Positions 1-8,149 are shown, numbered from the stretch's first letter. The stretch is 35,096 nt of DNA from Burkholderiales bacterium (GCA_028868995.1 JAGWTH010000040.1:1-35096); one strand, 5' to 3'. Notes: a model not told the origin generated them from the sequence alone. Made by a program: numbers and translations.

Positions 1-209
1 ATCTTGCGCAGCATGTCGAACTCGCGCTTGCGCACGAAGTCGTTGCGCCGCTTGCGCTCGATCATCTCCTTGAGCATCTGCTTGGAGTACGAGCTCTCGC
101 GGTCGCCGTCGCCGCCTTCTGCCTCGTTGAACCCGCTGGTGGGATTGCGCACGAACCGCACCACTCGGGACAGCAGGCCACCGGGTGCGGAATCGTCCTT
201 CGTCGCCAT
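1..209 (-). CDS. Conserved small-protein N-terminus, truncated by window edge
   Basis: Only the first 69 codons are inside the window; the gene runs off the left edge. The ATG at 209-207 opens a frame beginning MATKDDSAPGGLLSRVVRFV. A basic, charged segment follows (SKQMLKEMIERKRRNDFVRK, about residues 40-60), then REFDMLRK. The charged stretch looks helical and could be a coiled coil or a nucleic-acid or protein contact surface, but I do not recognise a named domain. No signal peptide or membrane segment is visible in this part. It lies 34 bp downstream of dksA on the same strand, so the two may be co-transcribed. The function is unknown. The smooth codon usage and the position between dksA and the edge favour a real gene rather than a chance frame. 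Confidence 0.7.
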   Translation of the reverse strand, partial: MATKDDSAPGGLLSRVVRFVRNPTSGFNEAEGGDGDRESSYSKQMLKEMIERKRRNDFVRKREFDMLRK

Positions 210-243
210 GGGGAAGACCTGGGGTACTGCCTTCGCTGCGACC

Positions 244-1281
244 TCAGTCGCCGAACATCTTCTGCTTCAGCTCGCGCCGCTGCTGCGCCTCGAGCGACAG
301 CGTGGCCGTGGGCCGCGCCAGCAGGCGGCCCACGCCGATCGGCTCGCCGGTCTCGTCGCAGTAGCCGTAGTCGCCGGCGTCGATGCGGGCGATCGACTGC
401 TCGATCTTCTTCAGCAGCTTGCGCTCGCGGTCACGGGTGCGCAGCTCCAGGGCGTGCTCCTCCTCGATCGTCGCGCGGTCGGCCGGATCGGGCACGATCA
501 CGGTTTCCTCGCGCAGGTGCTCGGTGGTCTCGCCGGCGCTGTTCAGGATGTCCTGCTTGAGCTGCAGCAGCTTCAGGCGGAAGAACGCCATCTGCTTCTC
601 GTTCATGTACTCCGCATCGGGCATGGCCAGGACTTCCTCGTCCGTGAGCTGCTCGGCGGACTTGGTCTTCCAGTTGTTGGCCAGCTTGGGGTCCTTCTTG
701 ATGGCCACGACGGGCGGGGGGGTCAGTACGGATTGGGATGCCATGGGAGTGTAGGTTGCCTTGGCAGCGCCCGGGGCGGCCGGCACGGCGGCCGGCGGCG
801 CGGGCGGCGCCGCGATGGGCGCTCGCGCCGCAGCCGGCCGGGCGGGGACGGCTGCGGGTGCTGCGGGTGGAGGGGAAGCCTTGGCGGGCGCGGCTTTCGC
901 CGGCGCGGGAGTCGCCTTGGCGGGAATCTTCCGGGCGGCGGCGGCCACGGCCTTGGCGCCCGTGGCGACCGCCTTGGCGACGGCGCCGGCCACCTTGCCC
1001 GCGACGGACTTCGCGTTCGGGGCGGCCTTGGGCGCGGCCTTGGCGGCCGGTTTCGCGGCCGGCGCGGCCTTCGCCGCCGTCCGGATCGCCTTCGCTGCGG
1101 GCTTGGCTGCCTTGGCGGCAGGCTTCGTTGTCTTCGCGGGGGTCTTGGGCGGTGCCTTCCTGGCCGGGGCCTTGGCCGCGGCCTTCACGGCCTTGGCGGC
1201 AGGCTTGGCGGCCTTCGCCCTGGCGGGCGTCTTCGCCGCGGTCTTCTTTGTCTTGGCGGCGGCCTTGGGCTGAGCCTTCAC
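244..1281 (-). CDS. dksA: RNA polymerase-binding transcription factor DksA with long Lys/Ala/Pro N-terminal tail
   Basis: DksA binds in the RNA polymerase secondary channel and, with ppGpp, adjusts transcription of rRNA and amino-acid genes. The C-terminal part of about 165 residues is clear DksA: a coiled coil with the tip DPADRA at 265-270 (the two Asp and the Ala that act in E. coli DksA are kept) and a C-terminal globular part ending LEAQQRRELKQKMFGD. Of the four zinc-finger cysteines only Cys308 remains, a form I recognise from betaproteobacterial DksA. Residues 1 to about 179 are almost only Ala, Lys and Pro, like a histone H1 tail or AlgP, making the protein 345 residues against about 150 in E. 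coli. The start is GTG at 1281, backed by a good Shine-Dalgarno (GAGGAG at 1294-1289, 7-nt spacing). An internal in-frame ATG at 744-742 would give a standard-length DksA but has no visible ribosome site. Confidence 0.93.
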   Translation of the reverse strand: MKAQPKAAAKTKKTAAKTPARAKAAKPAAKAVKAAAKAPARKAPPKTPAKTTKPAAKAAKPAAKAIRTAAKAAPAAKPAAKAAPKAAPNAKSVAGKVAGAVAKAVATGAKAVAAAARKIPAKATPAPAKAAPAKASPPPAAPAAVPARPAAARAPIAAPPAPPAAVPAAPGAAKATYTPMASQSVLTPPPVVAIKKDPKLANNWKTKSAEQLTDEEVLAMPDAEYMNEKQMAFFRLKLLQLKQDILNSAGETTEHLREETVIVPDPADRATIEEEHALELRTRDRERKLLKKIEQSIARIDAGDYGYCDETGEPIGVGRLLARPTATLSLEAQQRRELKQKMFGD

Positions 1282-1368
1282 GTCCCGTCTCCTCGCGTCG
1301 GCGCCGGTGGCCGGCGGTTGTCCCGCTGGCCTGCCTTTTGTTCTGGATGCAACGCCGTCATGACCGCG

Positions 1369-1375
1369 ATTTATA
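1369..1375 (-). promoter_or_regulatory. dksA: Candidate -10 element of the dksA promoter
   Basis: Reading the minus strand, TATAAAT lies at 1375-1369, about 88 bp upstream of the dksA GTG, in an otherwise GC-rich stretch. No good -35 hexamer is seen at 16-18 bp. Just upstream, at 1386-1411, is an imperfect inverted repeat (AGGGCTG and CACG against CGTG and CAGCCCT, with a 2-nt bulge) that would overlap the -35 region and could be an operator. The rest of the 1282-1502 gap shows nothing else I can name. Confidence 0.35.
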
Positions 1376-1502
1376 CCCTGAGTTCAGGGCTGTGCACGAC
1401 CGTGCAGCCCTATTTCGTCGCGCGACCCCGTATCCAGCCCTCCGGATGGGCGAGGTGGTCAGTTGCGCAGGCGAGACAAACGGGCGGGCCAGCCGGCGCA
1501 CC

Positions 1503-2555
1503 TCAGGCGAGGCACTGCTCCAGGCCCTGCAGGAAGATGTCGCGCGGGAGGTCGATGCCGATGAAGACCATCTTGCTCTGGCGCGGCTCGCCCTCGGCCC
1601 ACTGGGGCCCCAGGTCGCTGCCCATGAGCTGGTGCACGCCCTGGAAGATCACCTTGCGCTCGGTGCCCTTCATGTTCAGCACGCCCTTGTAGCGCAGCAT
1701 GCGCGGGCCGTAGATGTTCACGATGGCGCCGAGGAAGTCCTCCAGCTTCAGCGGGTCGAACGGCCGCTCGGAGCGGAACACGAAGCTCTTGACGTCGTCG
1801 TCGTGATGGTGGTGGTGCGGGTGGTCGCAGTGCTCGCCGTGCTCGTGGTCATGGTCATGGTCATGGTCGTGGCCATGGTGGTGGTCGTGCTCGTCCTCCT
1901 CCTTCAGGAAGTCGGGATCGATGTCGAGCTTGGCGTTGAGGTTGAAGCCCCGCAGGTCGAACACCTCCTTGATCGGCACGTCGCCGAAGTGGACCGCCTT
2001 CTGAGGCGCGCGCGGGTTCATGTGCTTCAGGCGGTGGACCAGGGCGTCCACTTCGTCCCGGGAGACGAGGTCGGTCTTGCTGATGAAGATCTGGTCGGCG
2101 AAGCCGACCTGGCGGCGCGCTTCCTGGCGGTCGTCCAGCTGCTGGTCGGCGTGCTTGGCGTCCACCAGCGTGAGGATGGAATCGAGCAGGTAGCTCTCGG
2201 CGATCTCGTCGTCCATGAAGAAGGTCTGCGCCACCGGGCCGGGGTCGGCCAGGCCGGTGGTCTCGATCACCACGCGGTCGAAATCGAGCAGGCCCTTGCG
2301 CTTCTTGGCCGCGAGCAGCTGCAGGGCCGAGCGCAGGTCCTCGCGGATCGTGCAGCAGATGCAGCCGTTGCTCATCTGCACGATCTGCTCCTGGGTGTCG
2401 CTCACCAGGATGTCGTTGTCGATGTTCTCCTCGCCGAACTCGTTCTCGATCACGGCGATCTTCTGGCCGTGGGCTTCGCTCAGCACGCGCTTGAGCAGGG
2501 TCGTTTTGCCGGAACCGAGGAAGCCGGTGAGGATGGTGGCGGGGATGAGGCTCAT
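1503..2555 (-). CDS. CobW/COG0523-family G3E GTPase, putative zinc metallochaperone
   Basis: This is a 350-residue P-loop GTPase of the COG0523 (CobW, YjiA, ZNG1) branch, whose members deliver metal, often zinc, to client proteins. Visible motifs are the Walker A loop GFLGSGKTT (11-19), the family signature CICC (65-68), ETTGLADP (98-105) and the base-recognition SKTD (159-162). A histidine-rich segment occupies about 221-254, with runs of HDHDHD and HHHHH, as expected for metal binding. The C-terminal CobW_C domain follows (about 255-350). ATG at 2555 is preceded by GGAG. The gene lies between rlmI upstream and dksA downstream on the same strand, 221 bp before dksA. The partner metal and client cannot be read from the sequence; zinc is the usual case for His-rich members. 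Confidence 0.92.
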   Translation of the reverse strand: MSLIPATILTGFLGSGKTTLLKRVLSEAHGQKIAVIENEFGEENIDNDILVSDTQEQIVQMSNGCICCTIREDLRSALQLLAAKKRKGLLDFDRVVIETTGLADPGPVAQTFFMDDEIAESYLLDSILTLVDAKHADQQLDDRQEARRQVGFADQIFISKTDLVSRDEVDALVHRLKHMNPRAPQKAVHFGDVPIKEVFDLRGFNLNAKLDIDPDFLKEEDEHDHHHGHDHDHDHDHEHGEHCDHPHHHHHDDDVKSFVFRSERPFDPLKLEDFLGAIVNIYGPRMLRYKGVLNMKGTERKVIFQGVHQLMGSDLGPQWAEGEPRQSKMVFIGIDLPRDIFLQGLEQCLA

Positions 2556-2592
2556 GGGGGACTCCAGGGGACCGGAGAGTGTAGGGGTTCGG

Positions 2593-2615
2593 CGCCGGGC
2601 GTTCAGCGCCCGGCG
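2593..2615 (-). terminator. Perfect 9-bp hairpin between rlmI and the CobW gene
   Basis: CGCCGGGCG at 2593-2601 and its exact complement at 2607-2615 flank the 5-nt loop TTCAG. It sits 26 bp after the rlmI stop codon and 38 bp before the CobW start. There is no U-tract after it on the minus strand, so it may be a weak terminator, a 3'-end stabiliser or an intercistronic structure. Confidence 0.45.
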
Positions 2616-2640
2616 TGAAAGCCCCCTCGGCGCCCGCCGC

Positions 2641-3822
2641 TCAACGCCGCAGGACCGCCAGCCCCTTGAGGTACTCGCCCTCGGGAAACGCCAGGGTCAT
2701 CGGGTGGTCGGCGGCCGCGCCCAGGCGGTCGACGACGTATCCGTCCACGCCGGCATCCGTGCCGGCCGAGGCCACGATCTTGTGGAACAGGTCGGCGGAG
2801 ATGCCGCCGGAGCAGGAGAACGTGAACAGCAGGCCGCCCGGGGCCAGCAGTTTCAAGGCGAGGCGGTTGATGTCCTTGTAGGCGCGCGCCGCCCGCTCGG
2901 CGTGGGCCGCGGTGGGCGCCAGCTTGGGCGGGTCCAGCACGATCGTGTCGAAGCTGCGGCCCGCCTCGATGAAGCGGCGCAGGCTGGCGTTGACGTCCGC
3001 GTCCTGGAACTCGCAGCGCGCCGCATCGAAGCCGTTGAGGGCCACGTTGGCGCGGGCGCGCTCCAGCGCCGGCCCCGAGGAATCGATCGACACCACCTGG
3101 CCTGCCCCGCCCGCCAGCCCCGCCACCGTGAAGCCGCCGGTGTAGCAATAGCAGTTCAGGACGCTGCGGGCCCCCAGGCGGCGCACCCAGTCAGCGAAGC
3201 GCGCGCGGCTGTCCCGCTGGTCCAGGTAGAAGCCGGTCTTGTGGCCGGTGGCGATGTCCAGGGCGAACTTCCAGCCGTGCTCCGCGATCGCCAGTTCGGT
3301 CGGGCCGGCGCCGCGCAGCCAGCCGGTGGCCTCGGGCAGGCCTTCCAGGCCGCGGCTGCTGGCGTCCGAGCGCTCGTACAGGCGCTGCAGCCCGGTCGCC
3401 TCCAGCAGGCCGTCGGCCAGCACCTTCTTCCAGCGCTCGGCACCGGCGGCGAGGAACTGGGCGACCAGGGTGTCGCCGTAGCGGTCCACGACCAGGCCGG
3501 GCAGGCCGTCCGACTCCCCATGCACCAGGCGGATGCCTTCACTGGGAGGCTTAAGCCGTTGCCTTAGGGCCACGGCCTGGGCCAGCCGGCCGAGGAAAAA
3601 GCCTGCATCGATGCGATCCGTCTCGACGAAGCTCCAGGCGCGCGCCCGGATCTTGGACGCCGGGCTGTACGCTGCCCAGGCAAGGAAGCGGCCGTCATGG
3701 GCCTCGACCCGCACCGTTTCCCCCGGATCGGCGCCTCCCTTGGCGACGGCGGAATCGAAGATCCACGGATGACGGCGCAGCAGCGAGCGCTCGCGTCCTT
3801 CTCGCAGGCGGATGGTTTTCAT
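2641..3822 (-). CDS. rlmI: 23S rRNA (cytosine-C5) methyltransferase RlmI-like
   Basis: This is a 393-residue SAM-dependent methyltransferase of the RlmI family (E. coli RlmI, 396 residues, methylates C1962 of 23S rRNA). The order fits: an N-terminal PUA-like part (about 1-75, LREGRERSLLRRHPWIF), a linker region with GLPGLVVDRYGD (106-117), then the Rossmann methyltransferase. Motif I is VLNCYCYTGGF (221-231), motif IV is DPPK (297-300), and the expected catalytic cysteine is Cys337 in TFSCSGG (334-340). The C-terminus DHPMTLAFPEGEYLKGLAV matches RlmI closely. The frame stays open far upstream, but the ATG at 3822 fits the family start (MKTIRLREGR); AGGGAG lies directly before it. It is divergent from the membrane-sensor gene at 3895. 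Confidence 0.93.
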   Translation of the reverse strand: MKTIRLREGRERSLLRRHPWIFDSAVAKGGADPGETVRVEAHDGRFLAWAAYSPASKIRARAWSFVETDRIDAGFFLGRLAQAVALRQRLKPPSEGIRLVHGESDGLPGLVVDRYGDTLVAQFLAAGAERWKKVLADGLLEATGLQRLYERSDASSRGLEGLPEATGWLRGAGPTELAIAEHGWKFALDIATGHKTGFYLDQRDSRARFADWVRRLGARSVLNCYCYTGGFTVAGLAGGAGQVVSIDSSGPALERARANVALNGFDAARCEFQDADVNASLRRFIEAGRSFDTIVLDPPKLAPTAAHAERAARAYKDINRLALKLLAPGGLLFTFSCSGGISADLFHKIVASAGTDAGVDGYVVDRLGAAADHPMTLAFPEGEYLKGLAVLRR

Positions 3823-3829
3823 CTCCCTA

Positions 3830-3857
3830 TTGTCGACGCGAAGGGAAAGCGTAAGAA
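3830..3857 (+). promoter_or_regulatory. Candidate promoter for the membrane-sensor gene
   Basis: TTGTCG at 3830-3835 and TAAGAA at 3852-3857 are separated by 16 bp, in the only AT-richer stretch of the 72-bp divergent gap. A ribosome site, AGGAG at 3881-3885, follows 9 nt before the ATG at 3895. The match to sigma-70 hexamers is only moderate. Confidence 0.3.
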
Positions 3858-3894
3858 TCTGCAACAGGACGTAATCGTCTAGGAGACGCCCATC

Positions 3895-5643
3895 ATGGGT
3901 TGGCTGGCCCGGTGCCGCACGCAGGCGGTCGCGTTGATGTTCCTGGCGGCGCTCGCGCTCTCCGGGAATGCGGCGGCGCGCACCGTGCTCCGGTTCGACG
4001 CCTCCCGGCAGCCGGTGATGTTGCACGACGCCGGCGAGGCCTGGGTCGACGACACGGGCAAGGCGCAGGTGCAGGACGTGGCCGCCAGCACCACCATCCC
4101 CTGGGCGCCCACGGGCGACGACACCATCTACCGGCTCGACAAGGGCCAGGCCCTGTGGATCCGCTTCACGGTGCCGCCGACCCCCACCACCGAACGCTGG
4201 TACCTCGATGTCCCCTACCCCGGCGTGGACCGCGTGACGCTGTACGCGCAGAACGCCGCCGGCGCCTGGACGTCGCGCAGCGCCGGCGACCACGTCCCGA
4301 TCAGCGAGTGGCCCGTGCCCCACCGCGAGCCGATCCTGCCGCTGACGGTGTCGCCGCAGTCGGAGCGCGTGCACCTGCTGCGCATCCAGAACGGCACCAT
4401 CTTCGGCGCGCCGCTGCAGTTCGTGAGCGACAGCCAGCTGGGACGCACGGAGCAGACCATCTCGCTCATGCTGGGCATCTACTTCGGGTTGGTGCTGCTG
4501 GCGGTGATTCTGGCCACGGCCGGCGCGATCACGCTGCGCGACCCGGGCTACACGCTGTACGTGATCTCCGCCGTCCTGATGGCGCTCACGCAGGGCACCA
4601 TCACCGGGCTGGCCGGCCTGCACCTGTGGGGCGACTGGCCCTGGTGGAACGACATGGCCCCGCAGGTCATGCCCCTGTTCGCCATCGCCTCGCTGCAGTT
4701 GTTCTTCGCCGAGGTCGTCTCGCTGCGCGAGCGCTCGCGCCTGCTGCACCGGCTGCTGGTGGCCGGCGCCGCGCTGTCGCTGCCGCTGGCGATCTACCTG
4801 GTGGTCACGCCCAACGTGATGGAGCGGCTGCACCTGATCGTCGTCTATTTCGTCTCTGCCACCGTGGTCGGCTACGGCGTCGTGATCTGGGCCGCCCAGC
4901 GCGGCGACCGCTACGCGCCCTGGCTGCTGGTCGGCTCCACGCCCGTGGGCATCGGCGCCATGTTCCCCATCGCCCGCGCCGCGGGCCTGATCCCGATCGG
5001 CTTCTGGACCACCCACGGCATGCAGGTGGCCATCGCGCTGGAGCTGCCGATCCTGCTGCTCGTGCTGGCCATGCGCAGCCAGCACCGGCGCGAGCACGTG
5101 CGCCGGATCCAGGGCCTGGACCGCATCGACCCGGCCACCGGCCTGATCAACGCCGCGGTCTTCCACGAGCGCCTGGTGCGCCTGATCACCCGCTCCCAGC
5201 GGCTGAAGTTCCGCAGCGCCATGCTGATCGTGGACATCGGCAACATCGACCAGGTCCGGCGCCAGTTCGACGCGGAATCCGCCCGCGAGCTGACGCTGCG
5301 GGTGGCCGGCCGCCTGCTGTCGGTGGCGCGCGAGATCGACACCGTGGCGCGCCTGTCCGAGCACCGCTTCGGCGTCCTGCTGGAAGGCCCGCTGCACGCC
5401 GACGAGGTAGCCGAGGCGGGGCCGCGCATCGTGGCCCGCTGCCTCATGCCGTTCAAGGGCCGGCCGCTCGAATGGTCGGCGCACGTGCGCGTGGCCCAGG
5501 CGCTGATCCCCATGGACGGCACCGACCCGTCCCAGCTGATCGGCCGCCTGGAGGCGCTGCTGGCCGGCGCCCCGGCCGACAGCCGCCGTTCGGTCTTCAT
5601 GCTCGCCAGGAGCAGCGTGCCGGCGGCCCTCTCGCCGACCTGA
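3895..5643 (+). CDS. 7TMR-DISM membrane sensor with degenerate GGDEF domain
   Basis: This is a 582-residue inner-membrane signalling protein. A signal peptide (about 1-28, ending GNAAA) precedes a periplasmic beta-rich domain (about 30-185) of the 7TMR-DISMED2 type with ALWIRFTV. Seven hydrophobic helices follow between about 188 and 400, then a cytoplasmic GGDEF-like domain from about 405 (DPATGLIN, LIVDIGNID). The catalytic loop reads SEHRF (488-492) instead of GGDEF/GGEEF, so diguanylate cyclase activity is not expected. The inhibitory-site motif RxxD is kept as REID (479-482), exactly five residues before the loop, as in active enzymes such as PleD. A role as c-di-GMP receptor or membrane-signal transducer is inferred. 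Start ATG 3895 with AGGAG 9 nt upstream. It converges on xerC with 3 bp between the stop codons. Confidence 0.85.
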   Translation: MGWLARCRTQAVALMFLAALALSGNAAARTVLRFDASRQPVMLHDAGEAWVDDTGKAQVQDVAASTTIPWAPTGDDTIYRLDKGQALWIRFTVPPTPTTERWYLDVPYPGVDRVTLYAQNAAGAWTSRSAGDHVPISEWPVPHREPILPLTVSPQSERVHLLRIQNGTIFGAPLQFVSDSQLGRTEQTISLMLGIYFGLVLLAVILATAGAITLRDPGYTLYVISAVLMALTQGTITGLAGLHLWGDWPWWNDMAPQVMPLFAIASLQLFFAEVVSLRERSRLLHRLLVAGAALSLPLAIYLVVTPNVMERLHLIVVYFVSATVVGYGVVIWAAQRGDRYAPWLLVGSTPVGIGAMFPIARAAGLIPIGFWTTHGMQVAIALELPILLLVLAMRSQHRREHVRRIQGLDRIDPATGLINAAVFHERLVRLITRSQRLKFRSAMLIVDIGNIDQVRRQFDAESARELTLRVAGRLLSVAREIDTVARLSEHRFGVLLEGPLHADEVAEAGPRIVARCLMPFKGRPLEWSAHVRVAQALIPMDGTDPSQLIGRLEALLAGAPADSRRSVFMLARSSVPAALSPT

Positions 5644-5646
5644 GGA

Positions 5647-6567
5647 CTATTTGCGCTTCGCGCGCGGGTGGGCCGCGTCGTAGGCCTTCGCCAGGTGCTG
5701 GAAGTCCAGCCGCGTGTACACCTGGGTCGTGGCGATGCTGGCGTGCCCCAGCAGCTCCTGCACCGCGCGCAGGTCGCCGCTGGACTGCAGCACGTGGCTG
5801 GCGAAGGAGTGGCGCAGCATGTGGGGGTGCACCGGCGTGGCCAGCCCCGCCTGCAGGCTGCGCCGCCGCAGGCGCTGCCACACCGCCGGCCCGCTCAGGC
5901 GCGTGCCCTGGCGGCCGGTGAACAGCGCCGGCTCGCCCCCATGCGGTCCGGCGGCGCGTACCTGCAGCCAGTGCCGCAGCGCCTCGATCGCCTTGCGCCC
6001 GACCGGGACCGTGCGCCGCTTGCTGCCCTTGCCCAGCACGTGCGCCTCGCCCGCCTCCAGGTCGACCCAGCCGCGCGCGCCGGCGCCCGCCCGCACGTCC
6101 AGGCCGACCAGTTCGCCCACCCGCAGGCCGCAGCCGTAGAGCAGTTCGACCATCGCGGCGTCGCGCGCTTCCAGCCAGGGATCGGCCTCCTGCGCGCTGA
6201 ATTCGGCGAGGCGCACCGCGTCGTCGACGCCCAGCGCCTTGGGCAGGGGCTTGGGCGCCTTGGGCGCGCGCACGTCCTGCACCGGGTTGCTGGCGACCCG
6301 GCCCTCGCGCCCCAGCCAGGCATAGAAGCCGCGCCAGCCGGAGAGGATCAGCGCGATGCCGCGGCCGCTGCGGCCGCCCGCGTGCATCTGCGCGACCCAG
6401 CGCCGCACGTGGGCGTTGCGCACCTGCGTGAGGGCCACGCCGGCCTGGGCGGCGTGGTCCGCCAGCTTGCGCAGGTCCAGCGCGTACAGCTCCAGCGTCC
6501 GCTGCGCGAGCCGCTTCTCGACGCGGACGTGCTCGAGGTAGCGCTCGACCAGCCCGGCGTCGTCCAT
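5647..6567 (-). CDS. xerC: Site-specific tyrosine recombinase XerC
   Basis: XerC and its partner XerD resolve chromosome dimers at dif. The 306-residue protein has an N-terminal SAM-like core-binding domain (about 1-90, VEKRLAQRTLELYALDLRKL) and a catalytic domain with all expected residues: Arg149 (GCGLRVGEL), Lys180 (LGKGSKRR), His249 and Arg252 (HMLRHSFASH), His275 (LLGHASIATTQ) and the nucleophile Tyr284 (VYTRLDF). The length matches E. coli XerC (298). It is the last gene of the dapF-DUF484-xerC operon, the classical order (dapF, a DUF484 gene, xerC) also found in enterobacteria, with 4 bp separating it from the DUF484 stop codon. That context supports chromosomal XerC rather than a phage integrase. 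Confidence 0.95.
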   Translation of the reverse strand: MDDAGLVERYLEHVRVEKRLAQRTLELYALDLRKLADHAAQAGVALTQVRNAHVRRWVAQMHAGGRSGRGIALILSGWRGFYAWLGREGRVASNPVQDVRAPKAPKPLPKALGVDDAVRLAEFSAQEADPWLEARDAAMVELLYGCGLRVGELVGLDVRAGAGARGWVDLEAGEAHVLGKGSKRRTVPVGRKAIEALRHWLQVRAAGPHGGEPALFTGRQGTRLSGPAVWQRLRRRSLQAGLATPVHPHMLRHSFASHVLQSSGDLRAVQELLGHASIATTQVYTRLDFQHLAKAYDAAHPRAKRK

Positions 6568-6571
6568 GGGG

Positions 6572-7270
6572 CTAGCGCGGGCGCAGCCGCGACAGGGCGG
6601 CGCTCGCCAGTTCGGCGATGCGCTCCAGGAAATCCGTGGCGAAGCCGGCCTGGAAGCGCTGCGGGTCGGGCGACGCCAGCACCAGCATGCCGAACGCCGC
6701 GCCCGCGCCCTGCAGCGCGCCCGGGCGCAGCGGGACCAGCGCGATCGACAGGGCCGTGCCCGGGTCGTCCAGCCAGCCGACCGCCTCGACGCCCGTGGCC
6801 ATGCCGCAGTAGGGGTGCGTGAGCGACGAGGCGAAGCTCTTCGCGTCCGCGCTCACGCCCTGGGCGAACGGCTCCTGCGCGTAGCGCTCGTCGACGTCCC
6901 AGACCTTCAGCGCCACCTGCGGCACCATGAACTGGCCCTGCAGTTCCGCCACCAGCGTGGCCGGCAGCGCGCGCGAGGACTGCACCAGCAGCAGGGCCTT
7001 CGCCCAGCGGTGGATGCGGTCGGCGATCACCATGTTCTCGTTGCCGTGGCGCACCATGTCCATGATGCGGTGCTCCAGCGCCTTGATCTTCTCGCGCAGC
7101 ATCTCGGCCTGGCGCTCCTGCAGGCTGACCGCGCGGTTGCCGTGCGGGCTGGTCAGCTGCACCGACGCCAGCAGCTCCGCATGCCGCTCGAAGAAATCAG
7201 GGCTGTTCGCCAGCCAGTTGGCGATGTCGTCTTCGGTGATCGGGTTCATCGGGGGGGTGGGGGCCGTCAT
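6572..7270 (-). CDS. DUF484 family protein
   Basis: A 232-residue cytoplasmic protein of the DUF484 family, which has a short helical N-terminus and a GAF-like fold. The family start is recognisable: ITEDDIANWLANSPDFFERH (about 11-30), then a coiled-coil-like region (VSLQERQAEMLREKIKALEH, about 48-67) and the GAF-like part (about 85-230). The biochemical role of DUF484 is not established. Its constant place between dapF and xerC suggests shared transcription and possibly a link to cell-wall or chromosome maintenance, but that is inference. It starts at ATG 7270, 9 bp after the dapF stop. A second in-frame ATG eight codons on is possible. Confidence 0.88.
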   Translation of the reverse strand: MTAPTPPMNPITEDDIANWLANSPDFFERHAELLASVQLTSPHGNRAVSLQERQAEMLREKIKALEHRIMDMVRHGNENMVIADRIHRWAKALLLVQSSRALPATLVAELQGQFMVPQVALKVWDVDERYAQEPFAQGVSADAKSFASSLTHPYCGMATGVEAVGWLDDPGTALSIALVPLRPGALQGAGAAFGMLVLASPDPQRFQAGFATDFLERIAELASAALSRLRPR

Positions 7271-7279
7271 GTGCGCCTT

Positions 7280-8149
7280 TCATTCCTGCAATTCGATTTC
7301 GCCTTCGAAGACGGTCACGGCCGGGCCGGTCATGAGCACCGGGGCGTCGCCGCCGGCCCACTCGATGGTCAGCAGGCCGCCGCGGGTCTCGACGTCCACG
7401 CGCGCGTCCAGGCGGCCCAGGCGGATGCCCGCCACGACCGCGGCGCAGGCGCCGGTGCCGCAGGCCAGCGTCTCGCCGGCGCCGCGCTCCCACACCCGCA
7501 GCCGGATGCGGCCGCGGTCCACGACCTGCATGAAGCCTGCGTTCACCCGCTTCGGGAAGCGCGAATGGTGTTCGATCAGCGGGCCCTGGTCCGCGACCGG
7601 GGCGCGGTCGACGTCGGCCACTTCCTGCACCGCGTGCGGGTTGCCCATGGACAGCACGGCCACCGACACGATCGCCGACCCGGCCTCGGTGTCCAGCGCC
7701 AGGTGCCACTTCTGCCAGCTGCCGTCCTTGTGCGGGCTCAGGCCCGCCGCCACGAAGGGCACCTGTTCCGGTTCGAAGACGGGCCGGCCCATGTCGACGG
7801 TCACGCGGCCATCGGGATTCAGGCGCGGCTCGATCACGCCGGCCAGGGTCTGCACCCGGATGCGGTCGCCGCGGGCCAGGCCCTTGTCGGCCACGTAGCG
7901 GGCGAAGCAGCGCGCGCCGTTGCCGCACTGCTCCACCTCGCCGCCGTCGGCGTTGTGGATCACGTACTCGAAGTCCACGCCCGGGGCCGGGGCCGGGCGC
8001 ACCGACAGGATCTGGTCGGCGCCGACGCCGAAATGGCGGTCGGCGAGGCGCCGGTACTGCTGCGGCGTGAGATGCAGGCGCTGGCGCGTTTCGTCGAGCA
8101 CGACGAAATCGTTGCCCGCCCCCTGCATCTTGGTGAAACGGATGCGCAT
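7280..8149 (-). CDS. dapF: Diaminopimelate epimerase
   Basis: DapF interconverts LL- and meso-diaminopimelate, the last step before lysine and a peptidoglycan precursor. The 289-residue protein starts [19 protein letters not shown], the typical N-terminus, and carries both catalytic cysteines: Cys81 in [11 protein letters not shown] and Cys230 in [10 protein letters not shown]. The two homologous halves are visible, and the length matches other bacterial DapF (about 275). It is the first gene of the dapF-DUF484-xerC operon. The 96 bp upstream (8150-8245) separate it from the Bug receptor gene on the same strand and contain only a hairpin near that gene's stop and an imperfect inverted repeat around 8177-8199. 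Confidence 0.96.
   Translation of the reverse strand: MRIRFTKMQGAGNDFVVLDETRQRLHLTPQQYRRLADRHFGVGADQILSVRPAPAPGVDFEYVIHNADGGEVEQCGNGARCFARYVADKGLARGDRIRVQTLAGVIEPRLNPDGRVTVDMGRPVFEPEQVPFVAAGLSPHKDGSWQKWHLALDTEAGSAIVSVAVLSMGNPHAVQEVADVDRAPVADQGPLIEHHSRFPKRVNAGFMQVVDRGRIRLRVWERGAGETLACGTGACAAVVAGIRLGRLDARVDVETRGGLLTIEWAGGDAPVLMTGPAVTVFEGEIELQE

Noticed and set aside
1801..1900. Short tandem repeat of GGTCAT-like units in the CobW gene
   Set aside because: It is simply the coding sequence of the His/Asp-rich metal-binding segment (HDHDHD), not an independent repeat element.
4..2618. Long plus-strand open frames across the dksA and CobW region
   Set aside because: They are mirror frames of GC-rich minus-strand genes; their translations are Gly/Arg- or Val/His-rich with no domain similarity, while the minus strand encodes clear DksA and CobW.
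2641..5484. A 947-residue minus-strand protein including rlmI
   Set aside because: Everything upstream of 3822 is antisense to the membrane-sensor gene and low in complexity; only the last 393 codons are RlmI.
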